Assembly (NCBI GenBank): GCA_036564195.1
Contig: DATCLA010000278.1
Span: 1 to 20,658 of the forward strand
Source of the DNA: DATCLA01 sp036564195
GTDB lineage: Bacteria > Bacillota > UBA4882 > UBA8346
DNA length: 20,658 nt
Direction: 5' to 3'
Shown here one piece after another: positions 1 to 7,579 of the stretch; within the stretch, counting starts at the first letter, position 1, and each line of letters begins with the position of its first letter. A program made the position numbers and the translations under genes. The notes under the pieces are model-generated. The model ran no database searches and was not told the DNA's origin. It was given only the letters and a program-made list of their open reading frames with translations.

Positions 1-60
1 GTATAAAGCCACCGCCTTCCAGGTATTGTCCTTCTTCCGCTTCTGGTTAATCGGAATCAC
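1..60 (-). CDS. Partial 5' end of a possible ATP synthase accessory protein (AtpZ/AtpI-like)
   Basis: Twenty codons run from a GTG at 58-60 off the left edge, reading VIPINQKRKKDNTWKAVALY. A purine-rich AAAGAGGAGG lies immediately upstream (61-70); its GAGG core is 4 bases from the GTG. A lysine-rich start followed by an N/D-x-W-x-A-x-A-L segment resembles the beginning of AtpZ/AtpI proteins, which lead F1Fo ATP synthase operons, and in Bacillus upp lies just before the atp operon. Only the N-terminus is visible, so the family assignment is a guess from context. Confidence 0.4.
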   Translation of the reverse strand, partial: MIPINQKRKKDNTWKAVALY

Positions 61-440
61 GCCTCCTCTTTAATTACCAGCTCTTTCTGGGAATAACTGT
101 CGGAGTGTTTAAAAAAATAAACCGGAACTCTAGCTACCGGCATTGTTCGGTTAGTTTCGAAAAATAAAAAATCTAATCCATTATTTATTTAGATTACTGC
201 TAAAAGCAGATTTAAACAAGATTGATTTAAGCCCAAAAACCAGCATATTTTTTCAAAAATGGTTGCTTCGTAAAACTGTCCTGTTGCCGTTAACCTTAAA
301 TAATTAATTAATCATGTTAGGCCTTCTTTTAAAGGCCCTTTAAAAAAAAGTAATTACTCCTTAAGGAAAAGTCTCCAAAATATGAACTTGGTCAGATTAT
401 TTTTCCCAAAATTAAATATAAATTTAATCAACTTTGAGGG
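61..440. other. AT-rich intergenic region between upp and the left-edge gene
   Basis: No convincing gene is seen in about 380 bases. The stretch is AT-rich and holds an 18-base perfect inverted repeat with 6-bp arms (GGCCTT/AAGGCC, 320-337) and a looser 7-bp repeat (AATCTAA at 170-176, TTAGATT at 189-195). It probably carries the promoter and leader of the minus-strand gene entering from the left edge, but no hexamer pair stands out. Confidence 0.5.
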
Positions 441-465
441 AAAATAAAAACCCGGTAACCCGGGT
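441..465 (-). terminator. Rho-independent terminator after upp
   Basis: On the minus strand ACCCGG-GTTA-CCGGGT forms a 6-bp GC-rich stem with a 4-base loop, followed by TTTTATTTT. It lies 15 bases past the upp stop codon. The opposite side has a short T run as well, so some bidirectional activity is possible. Confidence 0.85.
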
Positions 466-480
466 CTTTTGAAACACATT

Positions 481-1110
481 TTACTTGGTTCCATATAAAC
501 GGTCACCGGCATCACCCAAACCGGGAACAATATAGCCGTGTGAGTTTAAATGGTCATCAACGGCGGCAACATAAATATCAACATCATCATGTTTTGCCTG
601 AACATTGCGAATCCCTTCCGGAGCGGCAATTAAACACATCAACCGGATCTGGGTAGCGCCTCGCTGTTTCAGAAACTCAATGCCGGCAATGGCCGATCCG
701 CCGGTGGCTAACATCGGATCAACAATGATTAGCTCCCGGTCCACAATATCGGAGGGTAATTTGCAAAAATACTCTACCGGCTTTAGAGTTTCCGGATCCC
801 GGTAAACTCCGATATGACCTACCTTGGCAGTAGGAATCAGTTTTAAAATTCCTTCGACCATTCCCAGTCCAGCCCGGAGGATCGGGATTATTGCCACTTT
901 TTTACCGGCAACAGTCTTACAACGGGCCGCAGCCACCGGAGTTTGGACTTGAATTTCCTCTAAAGGAAAATTGCGGGTTACTTCGTAAGCCATCAACATT
1001 GAGACTTCTTCAACTAGTTCCCGGAATTCCTTTGCCCCGGTATCTTGATCCCGGATGATTGAAAGTTTGTGTTGAATAAGAGGGTGATCAATTACATGAA
1101 CAGTGGACAC
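481..1110 (-). CDS. upp: Uracil phosphoribosyltransferase
   Basis: Converts uracil and PRPP to UMP in pyrimidine salvage; cytosolic. The PRPP-binding motif DPMLATGGS is at residues 131-139, and the C-terminal uracil-binding segment HGYIVPGLGDAGDRLYGT closes the protein. I chose the GTG at 1108-1110, giving 209 aa, the usual length. It has GGGAG 8 bases upstream, and the protein then starts like other family members. An ATG at 1123-1125 would add five residues but lacks a good ribosome binding site. It follows the phosphatase gene by about 125 bases in the same direction and ends at a clear terminator. The order sua5-phosphatase-upp matches the Bacillus ywlC-ywlE-upp region. Confidence 0.97.
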   Translation of the reverse strand: MSTVHVIDHPLIQHKLSIIRDQDTGAKEFRELVEEVSMLMAYEVTRNFPLEEIQVQTPVAAARCKTVAGKKVAIIPILRAGLGMVEGILKLIPTAKVGHIGVYRDPETLKPVEYFCKLPSDIVDRELIIVDPMLATGGSAIAGIEFLKQRGATQIRLMCLIAAPEGIRNVQAKHDDVDIYVAAVDDHLNSHGYIVPGLGDAGDRLYGTK

Positions 1111-1235
1111 AGTTATCGCTCCCATCTATCGTATTTTTTGCTAAAGGTTTACATTATGAGGCGTTTATGGGAAATCCGTTCCCCCTCCCAAGATAATCTT
1201 TACTCTTAATTTGTAAGCAGAAATGGATCTGAAAG

Positions 1236-1949
1236 TTATTCATCTAAGGATTCTTTAATCCGTTTGACGACCACCTTGAGTTTTTCCTTGATCTGGCTGG
1301 CACAGAGTTGATAAGCTTCGATATTTTGGCCGTAAGGGTCCGGAATCTCCAAGGAAGTCAATAATTTCTGTAAACGCTCCAAATGCTGACGCTCGGGAGT
1401 AATCTCCTGTTCCATTCGTTGTTCAATTCGGCGTAATTCCTCATCCAGAGCCCGCATCTGCCGGGAAAGTTCCAGGTTGCGCTGGTGCAACTCCTCCAAT
1501 TTGGCGGCATTGTTTTCCAAAAACTTATTGCGTTTATTTTCCAGGGCTCTTCTGGTGGTTTCAACCTCATTGAGCAAATCCTCAATTCCCTTGATCCCCT
1601 CTGCAAACTGACATAAGGTAAATACCTTATTACGGGCTGCCGGCACCAGATTTAACACAAACTCTTTTTGTTCCAGGGACATGGTCAGAATCAAGTCGGC
1701 CTCCATGATCAACTCTGGAGAGACTAAGGTGGCCCGGTGCTGTCGCAGGTCAATCCCTTCACGCTCCATCACCTTAATGGCGTTGCGGTTGGCGTTGGCC
1801 CCGGTAACGGCGCCGGTCCCGGCGGAAACTACCTGGACCACCGCAGCTTTTTCCCCCAGGTCCTCAGAGAGCATCTTGCGAAGCAGCGCTTCCGCCATAC
1901 TACTGCGGCAGGTATTTCCCGTACAAACAAACAGCACTTTTTTGATCAT
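1236..1949 (-). CDS. Low-molecular-weight phosphatase (YwlE-like arginine phosphatase type) with coiled-coil insertion
   Basis: Cysteine-based phosphatase of the LMW-PTP/YwlE family. The P-loop CTGNTCRS is at residues 9-16 with nucleophile Cys9 and Arg15. Thr13 sits where YwlE has the threonine that favours phospho-arginine and tyrosine phosphatases have Ile, so protein-arginine phosphatase is the better guess. The general-acid motif DPYG is at 204-207. Family members are about 150 residues; this one is 237, because about 80 residues (roughly 118-200) rich in Glu, Arg, Leu and Gln lie between the end of the core and the DPYG loop. They read as a heptad-like coiled coil. No frameshift is needed, and both halves of the active site are intact. 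A GGGGAGG site lies about 12 bases before the ATG. Neighbours are a DUF3108 gene upstream and upp downstream. Confidence 0.9.
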   Translation of the reverse strand: MIKKVLFVCTGNTCRSSMAEALLRKMLSEDLGEKAAVVQVVSAGTGAVTGANANRNAIKVMEREGIDLRQHRATLVSPELIMEADLILTMSLEQKEFVLNLVPAARNKVFTLCQFAEGIKGIEDLLNEVETTRRALENKRNKFLENNAAKLEELHQRNLELSRQMRALDEELRRIEQRMEQEITPERQHLERLQKLLTSLEIPDPYGQNIEAYQLCASQIKEKLKVVVKRIKESLDE

Positions 1950-2057
1950 AAAACCGACAGGCCTCCCCTATTTAGATATTATCCTTAATCATGTCAAACT
2001 ATTTAAAGATTATTCCACGTCGGGGGAAGAAATCCTGTCATATCAAGAAAAAGGGTT

Positions 2058-2789
2058 TTAAAATACTTTTTGTAACTTAGCCTCAAACTTGCCAATATCG
2101 CTGAGTTTTCGGATAACTAACGGATAGCGTTCTGCATTGTTGGCTAAAAGCAAGGTAATATTAACTCCGGGGCTTTGAACCTCCAAATAACCGGAGAAAA
2201 TTCCGCAGTCCAGTTCTAATTTACTGTTTACTTCCTGGACGGAATAAGAAATGGTTTTCACTTTGCCGTTGGAGTAGAAATAGAGTTGGTGTTGCCCTGG
2301 CTTTAATTCAACTTGACGGAAAAAATACTGTAAGGAAAGACCGTCATGGACAATTCCCGGCAGTTTAATCTGGGTTTGTTCGTTGGGCCCGCCATTTTTC
2401 GAATATACTCGAGTCGCAATTTTTTTCCCATAATCAAAGCTGACTTCTTCAATTTTACTTTTTTTCTTTTCAAGAACCGTCCGCCGTAAATACAGCGGAT
2501 ATAGTTCCTCGGCATCTAAAAGCAGCTCTTCGGTTTCGGTATATCCGGTAAGTTGATTAACCAGTCCCGCACTGGTCACTTTGGAGCGGATTCGGAATAC
2601 CGACCGGTTCCGGTATTTTTCAAGACCAACTACTTTCACTGTTTGGTTACCGCCATGAATCAACGTTTTGACCATGACTTTATACTCCAATACTTCTCCG
2701 GGTTTAATAGTGTAGGTTGTTTTGGCGTTGCCCTCCACCGCCAACAATAAAGCTAAACCACAACTAACTATAAGTAGTTTACGTAACAT
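2058..2789 (-). CDS. DUF3108 domain-containing exported protein
   Basis: A 243-residue protein with an N-terminal signal peptide (MLRKLL followed by a hydrophobic run, likely cleaved after GNA near residue 20). The rest alternates short beta-type segments (KPGEVLEYKVMVKTL, YTETEELLLDAEELYPLYLRR-type pattern) as in DUF3108 proteins, whose function is unknown and which are usually periplasmic or envelope-located. Start: an ATG at 2796-2798 is also in frame, but the GGGGGG ribosome binding site would abut it; it lies about 10 bases from the ATG at 2787-2789, which I prefer. The gene overlaps the 3' end of sua5 by 11 bases, so the two are translationally linked. Family call is from overall pattern; function unknown. 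Confidence 0.8.
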   Translation of the reverse strand: MLRKLLIVSCGLALLLAVEGNAKTTYTIKPGEVLEYKVMVKTLIHGGNQTVKVVGLEKYRNRSVFRIRSKVTSAGLVNQLTGYTETEELLLDAEELYPLYLRRTVLEKKKSKIEEVSFDYGKKIATRVYSKNGGPNEQTQIKLPGIVHDGLSLQYFFRQVELKPGQHQLYFYSNGKVKTISYSVQEVNSKLELDCGIFSGYLEVQSPGVNITLLLANNAERYPLVIRKLSDIGKFEAKLQKVF

Positions 2790-3816
2790 TAATAACATTC
2801 CCCCCGGATGCTTTATATAAACGATTGATCAAGGCAGCCCCAATCCCATGGTCAGCAACGCCTTCAATCAGAATTCGATCCACCTTCAATCGGTCACAGG
2901 TCCGCAATAGATTGTAAAGTCGATTTGCAGCTAATTCCAGATGGTGTTCCGAGCCCATGTCTAAAACCAATTCCGTCTCATATTTGGAAAGATTTTCCGA
3001 AGAGCCAATCACCGCAATGCGTTCCTTTTCCCGCCGTTGTCGCAGGATAGCATTGATCTTACTGACAATAGCGTCCTTAGATCCCATAACCAAAATTGCC
3101 GGAGCCTCTGGGGCATAATGCCGGTATTTCATCCCCGGAGCACTGGGCCGGTCCGTTTGTCCGGTGGCCACAGTAACCGGTTCCTGCAGGACTTCTTCCA
3201 ACATCTCTCTGGTGATAAAACCCGGACGTAGGATAATCGGTTTTGCCTGATCCAACATTAATACCGTAGATTCGAGCCCGGCATTACAAGGGCCGGCATC
3301 AATGATCCAAGGAATTTTGCCATTAAGATCAGCCATTACATGCTCGCCTAGGGTTGGGCTGGGTTTTCCGGACAAATTAGCGCTGGGGGCAGCAACCGGA
3401 ATTCCGGTTAACCTCAGCAATTCTCGGGCTACCGGATGTGATGGCATCCGTACGGCTACAGTCGGTAATCCGGCGGTGATTTCATCCGGTACTGCCGGTT
3501 TTTTAGGAAAAATCAAGGTTAAAGGACCGGGCCAATAGGCCGCGATTAGTTTTTGAAATTTCGTATTAATCTCCTGGACCAACTCGGTTAGTTGATCCAA
3601 ATTCCAAATGTGTACAATCAAAGGATTGTCATTGGGTCGGCCTTTGGTCGTAAAAATACGGCGTAATGCGGTTTCATCCCGGTAAATCGCACCCAAACCG
3701 TATACTGTTTCCGTGGGAAAAGCGACCAGTTCACCTCTTTGGAGCGCCCGGGCTACAGGATACAAAATGCTAGGTTCAAAAGAATCGGGATTGACTTTAA
3801 GTACAGTTGTTTGCAA
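2779..3816 (-). CDS. sua5: L-threonylcarbamoyladenylate synthase (Sua5/YwlC type)
   Basis: Makes threonylcarbamoyl-AMP from threonine, bicarbonate and ATP, the first step of the t6A37 modification of ANN-decoding tRNAs. The YrdC/TsaC domain fills about residues 10-205, with FPTETVYGLGA (33-43), KGRPNDNPL (58-66) and SANLSG (145-150). A linker SAPGMKYRHYAPE (225-237) leads to the extra C-terminal Sua5 domain, so this is the long form rather than the short TsaC. I chose the TTG at 3814-3816: AAAGGTG lies 6 bases upstream, and the product MQTTVLKV fits the family. The GTG at 3823-3825 overlaps that ribosome binding site. It heads the sua5-DUF3108-phosphatase-upp cluster. Confidence 0.95.
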   Translation of the reverse strand: MQTTVLKVNPDSFEPSILYPVARALQRGELVAFPTETVYGLGAIYRDETALRRIFTTKGRPNDNPLIVHIWNLDQLTELVQEINTKFQKLIAAYWPGPLTLIFPKKPAVPDEITAGLPTVAVRMPSHPVARELLRLTGIPVAAPSANLSGKPSPTLGEHVMADLNGKIPWIIDAGPCNAGLESTVLMLDQAKPIILRPGFITREMLEEVLQEPVTVATGQTDRPSAPGMKYRHYAPEAPAILVMGSKDAIVSKINAILRQRREKERIAVIGSSENLSKYETELVLDMGSEHHLELAANRLYNLLRTCDRLKVDRILIEGVADHGIGAALINRLYKASGGNVINVT

Positions 3817-4089
3817 TTGATACACCTTTTTTCACAGCAGATTTTATTTTAAATATTAACTTCAAAAATAAGCCGAAAAATTTCTTCAGTGGTTAGTTCC
3901 ATACCCGGCTTTAGGGCGTGAAGTTAAGTTCAATATCTAGTTCATCTTATTTAAGACTGACGCAATTTTGAAACCGAAGGTTCCCCCTGACAGCTATTAT
4001 GATCGATCCAGTATTAGAATATTTAGCATCGCTCGGTCTTCTCCTACCTGCCCAAGACGGTTTTTACTAAATCTTCATTTGGTTTTTAA

Positions 4090-4974
4090 CTAATAAACAT
4101 TATATTTTTTAACAAACCGGACTGGATGGTAGGACAACTTAACTCGGCGCAATCCCTCCAGCCCCAGATCCTCTTCTCGGTTAATATAGGTATATTCCAA
4201 CCAACAATTGGTGACAAATTGTTGGTTAATGGCCGCATAAATCCCGTCATATTCGGTATTAGCTTTCTCGATATGGACTACCGCTGTGTCCCGATTTAAA
4301 CGCTCGCCAACGGTCAACGCTTGAATCTGGCCGTTAACCCTAATTACGCCGCCGGTTAGCTTTAACTGCTCAAACCGGTTCAACATCCGGTACATGGCTG
4401 CATTTTCAAAGTCATTACGCTCCTGCAAGTTAAACCAAGGAGTCGCTAATTGCAGGCATTCGGCGGCAACTTCCGGATTCATGGTTTGATAGGTCCAATC
4501 ATACTTCCGGAAAAACTGGTTCAACTGGTTCCGTTTGGCATGAAGTTTACGGCCGGACAGCTTACTCAGGCTTTCCGTAGTATACACATAATCAAAGGTG
4601 TTACGGTCTTCCCGGAACTGCAGTCCGGGGTCAAGTTCCAACATTATTTGCAACAGTTTTTCCGGTACCCGGCGTAAAAAAAACTGGTTTCCCTCACTGA
4701 GGGCCACCTGTCTAAGCAGTCGCAGCACTTCCTGGAGTTTATCCCGCTGTGACCAGTCGCCAAGGGGCACAAAGAAAAAAGGCTTCCATTTGGGCGGTTT
4801 AGCCATCAGCAGCCAAAAATCCAGTTCCGAAAGGTAACTAACTGTAAGCCCATATGACTCGCCCCACATAAAAAAGTTGGAGAAGTTTAAATCAGAAGCA
4901 TCTGATTGTAGCTTTTCCAACACGCGGTCAAAATCCTTTTTATCGTCCAAAGTAAGTTCTCTAAAAGTAACCAT
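4090..4974 (-). CDS. DUF2156 / phosphatidylglycerol lysyltransferase C-terminal-like protein
   Basis: A 294-residue protein without membrane segments that resembles soluble DUF2156 proteins, whose fold is a tandem GNAT-like acyltransferase related to the catalytic domain of MprF and FemX-type aminoacyl transferases. Seen in the sequence: the LSGRKLHAKRNQLNQF block (about 140-155) with the KRNQ-type motif typical of the family, and a C-terminal half with EYDGIYAAINQQF and INREEDLGLEGLRRVKLSYHP, which also match. The substrate is not known; transfer of an amino acid from charged tRNA is possible by family analogy. It stands alone on the minus strand, divergent from the DsrE-like gene. The ribosome binding site is weak (GAGAG close to the ATG). 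Confidence 0.85.
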   Translation of the reverse strand: MVTFRELTLDDKKDFDRVLEKLQSDASDLNFSNFFMWGESYGLTVSYLSELDFWLLMAKPPKWKPFFFVPLGDWSQRDKLQEVLRLLRQVALSEGNQFFLRRVPEKLLQIMLELDPGLQFREDRNTFDYVYTTESLSKLSGRKLHAKRNQLNQFFRKYDWTYQTMNPEVAAECLQLATPWFNLQERNDFENAAMYRMLNRFEQLKLTGGVIRVNGQIQALTVGERLNRDTAVVHIEKANTEYDGIYAAINQQFVTNCWLEYTYINREEDLGLEGLRRVKLSYHPVRFVKKYNVY

Positions 4975-5064
4975 GACTCTCGATCCTATCCTTAAGCATT
5001 TCTTTGGAGAGTGTCGGATCCGGCTTGTTTATTTTACCCGGCAAACTCCAGTTTGAATGAAGAT

Positions 5065-5096
5065 TAATTCGAATTATTCCCTTTTTAACGGTTAAA
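5065..5096. promoter_or_regulatory. Two palindromes in a divergent promoter region
   Basis: TAATTCGAATTA (5065-5076) is a perfect 12-base palindrome, and TTTAACGGTTAAA (5084-5096) is a perfect 6-bp inverted repeat around one base. They lie between the DUF2156 gene (minus) and the DsrE-like gene (plus) and could be operators, but AT-rich DNA yields such palindromes by chance. Confidence 0.3.
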
Positions 5097-5177
5097 CTAC
5101 ATTTACTGACCTAATTTTTAAAAGTATTTACAACCAGTAACCTTAATAGTGGATCGATTTCAATTAGGAGGACCTAA

Positions 5178-5663
5178 ATGGCTGAAACCGACATTTCCCA
5201 ATTTAACCTCGTAATCTTTAGTGGTGATTTTGATAAAGCCATGGCTGCCTTAACCATGGCTAACGGTGCCGCCGGTAATGGGATGAAGGTCAGCATCTTC
5301 TTTACCTTTTGGGGAATCAACCTGTTGCGGCGTAATAAGGTCTACGGCCCCAACCGGTTGGAAAATCTGTTCAAATGGATGATGCCAGCCGGACCAGAAC
5401 ACTTAGGCCTTTCCAAAATGAACTTTTGGGGGATCGGCCCCGCCCTGATGCAACGGATGATCCGCCAAAAAAACGGGCAGACTGTTGCTGAGCTTTTTCA
5501 GATGGCTCAGGAACGCAGAGTTAAATTCATAGCCTGTGAAGCCTCATTAAAACTGCTGGGAATCACCACCGCAGAGTTGATTGAATATGAAAGATTGGAG
5601 GTTGCCGGGGTGGATTCCTTTTTAAAAACTGCTTGTCAGGCTAAAGTATCTCTTTTCATTTAA
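5178..5663 (+). CDS. DsrE/DsrF/DrsH-like family protein
   Basis: A 161-residue soluble protein of the DsrE-like fold used in sulfur-relay and peroxiredoxin-like proteins. Family features seen: an N-terminal strand and turn NLVIFSGDFDKAMAALTMAN, the KVSIFFTFWGINLLR segment, and a conserved cysteine in FIACEASLKLLG (Cys120); a second Cys is at 153. Related proteins carry persulfides or act as sulfur carriers; the exact role here is unknown. AGGAGG lies 8 bases before the ATG. This is the only plus-strand gene in the window, and it converges on the rubredoxin gene with 26 bases between their stops and no obvious terminator. Confidence 0.88.
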   Translation: MAETDISQFNLVIFSGDFDKAMAALTMANGAAGNGMKVSIFFTFWGINLLRRNKVYGPNRLENLFKWMMPAGPEHLGLSKMNFWGIGPALMQRMIRQKNGQTVAELFQMAQERRVKFIACEASLKLLGITTAELIEYERLEVAGVDSFLKTACQAKVSLFI

Positions 5664-5689
5664 TTGTTTCTAGAATTTTTGGTCGCGTC

Positions 5690-5854
5690 TTAAACTGCTT
5701 CAAACCAGTCTTTACCAACACCGCACTCCGGACAGACCCAGCTGTCAGGAAGCGCTTCGAACGGAGTCCCCGCCGGAATCCCATTTTCCGGATCACCTAC
5801 CTCCGGGTCATAGACATAACCGCAAACCGTACATTGCCATTTTACCACAGCCAT
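5690..5854 (-). CDS. Rubredoxin
   Basis: A 54-residue electron carrier with one Fe(Cys)4 site. Both CxxC knuckles are present: Cys8-Cys11 in WQCTVCGYVYDPEVGD and Cys41-Cys44 in WVCPECGVGKDWF. The aromatic and glycine residues typical of rubredoxin (Y13, Y15, W39, F51) are in place, and the length is standard. In anaerobes rubredoxin commonly feeds superoxide reductase, rubrerythrin or flavodiiron oxygen reductase; none of these is in the window. The ATG at 5852-5854 gives the usual N-terminus; an in-frame ATG at 5861-5863 would add three residues without a better ribosome binding site. A near-consensus promoter lies about 55 bases upstream, so it is probably transcribed alone. Confidence 0.96.
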   Translation of the reverse strand: MAVVKWQCTVCGYVYDPEVGDPENGIPAGTPFEALPDSWVCPECGVGKDWFEAV

Positions 5855-5908
5855 CAACCCCATTTCGTTATTTTGGTAAACTACTTAAAAATTAATTAAC
5901 ATGGTTAA

Positions 5909-5937
5909 ATTTTAAGATATAAATATTTATCTGTCAA
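5909..5937 (-). promoter_or_regulatory. Sigma-A promoter of the rubredoxin gene
   Basis: On the minus strand TTGACA (5932-5937) and TAAAAT (5909-5914) are separated by exactly 17 bases. The -35 is perfect and the -10 matches 5 of 6. Transcription would begin near 5902, leaving a leader of about 48 bases before the rubredoxin ATG. Confidence 0.85.
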
Positions 5938-5964
5938 GCCTTGATCAATTTTATTGCTAAAAAT

Positions 5965-6855
5965 CTATTTTTTCACTCTATCCGCAGTCGGTTTTAAGAA
6001 GATATGCTGGCCGATGCGGACGGTTACGGTTAAATCGGGAGAGTTGAAAAAACGCAGTCCTTCCGGATCACAGGTTAGCGGATTATAGTAAAAAAGTGCG
6101 CCACAGCTGGGATCGGCTCCGGCCAGCGCCTCCCGGGCAGCACGTACCGCTAAAGTCGTTGGCTTGGTGGCCGGTAATTTAGAAATACAGCTAAATTGCC
6201 CTTTTTCGTAAATTATCTCCCGAATCGTCTGGGGATAATCAGGACTTTTAAGCCGGTTCATAACGACTGCCCCCACTGCTACCTGACCTTCATAAGGCTC
6301 GGACCCGGCTTCGGCAGTAATTAACTGCGCCAATAAATAAGTAACCTCATCAGTAACTTCTTCCGTCGTAGTGGAAGAGCCGGGGGCCTTTCTTAACAGC
6401 CATTTCAGAGCGAATCCTAAAACCGGTTTCATCTCTTGATGATGATCTCGATTTAAGGGGACAAACCGGGTTTCGGCAGTAAATGACAGTTTACCGATGA
6501 GGTCTACCTCCAGTCCGGCAATGAGCTCCACCCGTTCGTCGGTAGACAAGTCTTTACCACTATGGTCAAGCAAATCTCGGACTCCCAGCCCCAGATACGG
6601 AGTGACTCGACCTTCAGAATCCTTTCTGTACAGCAAATCGGCGCTGAGGCCGGTAGCGTCAAAATCATAACTGCCCCGGAGGCCGATCCGCTGTGTAACC
6701 CACCAATCAACTTTAACGGTGTTTAAAGATTGCTCGCCGTCCCTTTTCTGGTATTCGACTGCTGCTTGCAACTCCGCCCGGACGGGGAGCGCCACCAGCA
6801 TACATAAGAAGAATACCACCGGAATAACTGCCAATCTCGGCTTCCAATACCCCAT
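5965..6855 (-). CDS. SleB-type cell-wall hydrolase fused to an N-terminal beta-strand-rich domain
   Basis: Residues 1-28 are a signal peptide ending in PVRA. Residues 30-155 alternate hydrophobic and polar residues in runs with short turns (VKVDWWVTQRIGLRGSYDF, VTPYLGLGVRDLL, KLSFTAETRFVPL, KPVLGFALKWLL), which looks like a small outer-membrane-type beta barrel or beta sheet. After a Ser/Thr-rich linker (159-168), residues 170-290 are a hydrolase_2/SleB domain, a lytic transglycosylase acting on peptidoglycan. The predicted catalytic Glu is E182 in ITAEAGSEPYEGQVAVGAV, followed by VMNRL and FSCI family motifs. SleB proteins normally carry a peptidoglycan-binding or LysM module at the N-terminus, not this. 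It follows the SIS gene by about 54 bases, with AAAGGA 10 bases before the ATG. The SleB call is firm; the barrel is inference. Confidence 0.92.
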   Translation of the reverse strand: MGYWKPRLAVIPVVFFLCMLVALPVRAELQAAVEYQKRDGEQSLNTVKVDWWVTQRIGLRGSYDFDATGLSADLLYRKDSEGRVTPYLGLGVRDLLDHSGKDLSTDERVELIAGLEVDLIGKLSFTAETRFVPLNRDHHQEMKPVLGFALKWLLRKAPGSSTTTEEVTDEVTYLLAQLITAEAGSEPYEGQVAVGAVVMNRLKSPDYPQTIREIIYEKGQFSCISKLPATKPTTLAVRAAREALAGADPSCGALFYYNPLTCDPEGLRFFNSPDLTVTVRIGQHIFLKPTADRVKK

Positions 6856-6909
6856 TTACAAACAGTCCTTTCTAAGAAAAAAATCAAATTTTGCTGAAAC
6901 TATCCATAA

Positions 6910-7572
6910 TTAAGCCGGAAAAAAAGTCTCTTCCAACATCAGCGCCAGGGTATGATAGACCGGTAACTGTAATTCTTGGACTTGATGGGCCAGATCGGCC
7001 GGAACCCGGATACAGGTATCGCACAATTCCTGCAACTGCCCACCTTTCCTGCCGGTAAGACCGATAGTTGCCAATTGTTTGGCTTTAGCAACCCAAACCG
7101 CCTTGAGGACATTACCGGAGTTTCCCGAAGTACTAATGGCAAAAAGGCTGTCACCGGGCATCCCGTAACCAACTACCTGTTGGGCGAAGATCAAATCACC
7201 TGCCTGATCATTTAGCACCGCAGTCGTCAGCCCGGAATTCACCGTTAACGGCAGAACTGGCAATGCGCCCTGTAAATGATCAATCCATTCCGGCTCCGGT
7301 GTTACCAGTTGGCGCAGACGGGTTTGGACCGCTGCGTCGAGAGGCCGCTTTTTTAAAAAGCCTTTCATCAATTCCGCGCTGAAATGCATTGCATCCGCAG
7401 CACTCCCACCATTGCCGCAAACCAGGATCTTACCGCCATGATTAAAAGTAACTTTACATATATTGTAAGCAGTAAGGATCGCCTCGCTACATTCCTCCAA
7501 AACCGGATACCGGGCAATTAAGGCAGTTAATGTTAACCGGATCCGTTTCTCCAAAGCTAAATCCCATTCCAT
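6910..7572 (-). CDS. SIS-domain phosphosugar isomerase, GmhA-like (sedoheptulose 7-phosphate isomerase family)
   Basis: A 220-residue SIS protein. The sugar-phosphate-binding segments CGNGGSAADAMH (52-63) and ISTSGNSGNVLKA (146-158) and the LTGRKGGQL turn (172-180) match GmhA, the isomerase that starts ADP-heptose synthesis. Glu67 in HFSAEL and His207 in LPVYHTL correspond to the catalytic Glu and His of E. coli GmhA. It is longer than the usual ~192 residues because of extra sequence at about 72-108. I chose the ATG at 7570-7572: AGGAAGGTGAG lies just upstream, while the upstream ATG at 7606-7608 has none and sits in a hairpin loop. It lies 105 bases after oppF and is followed by the SleB gene. 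Heptose use suggests a glycan (LPS-like core or S-layer), but the substrate is not proven. Confidence 0.85.
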   Translation of the reverse strand: MEWDLALEKRIRLTLTALIARYPVLEECSEAILTAYNICKVTFNHGGKILVCGNGGSAADAMHFSAELMKGFLKKRPLDAAVQTRLRQLVTPEPEWIDHLQGALPVLPLTVNSGLTTAVLNDQAGDLIFAQQVVGYGMPGDSLFAISTSGNSGNVLKAVWVAKAKQLATIGLTGRKGGQLQELCDTCIRVPADLAHQVQELQLPVYHTLALMLEETFFPA

Positions 7573-7579
7573 CCGTCTC

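Noticed and set aside
1970..1997. A perfect minus-strand TTGACA (1992-1997) as a promoter of the phosphatase gene
   Set aside because: No acceptable -10 at 16-18 bases, and initiation would fall inside the ribosome binding site.
3999..4070. A 23-codon plus-strand frame in the sua5/DUF2156 spacer
   Set aside because: Very short, no ribosome binding site, no recognisable product.
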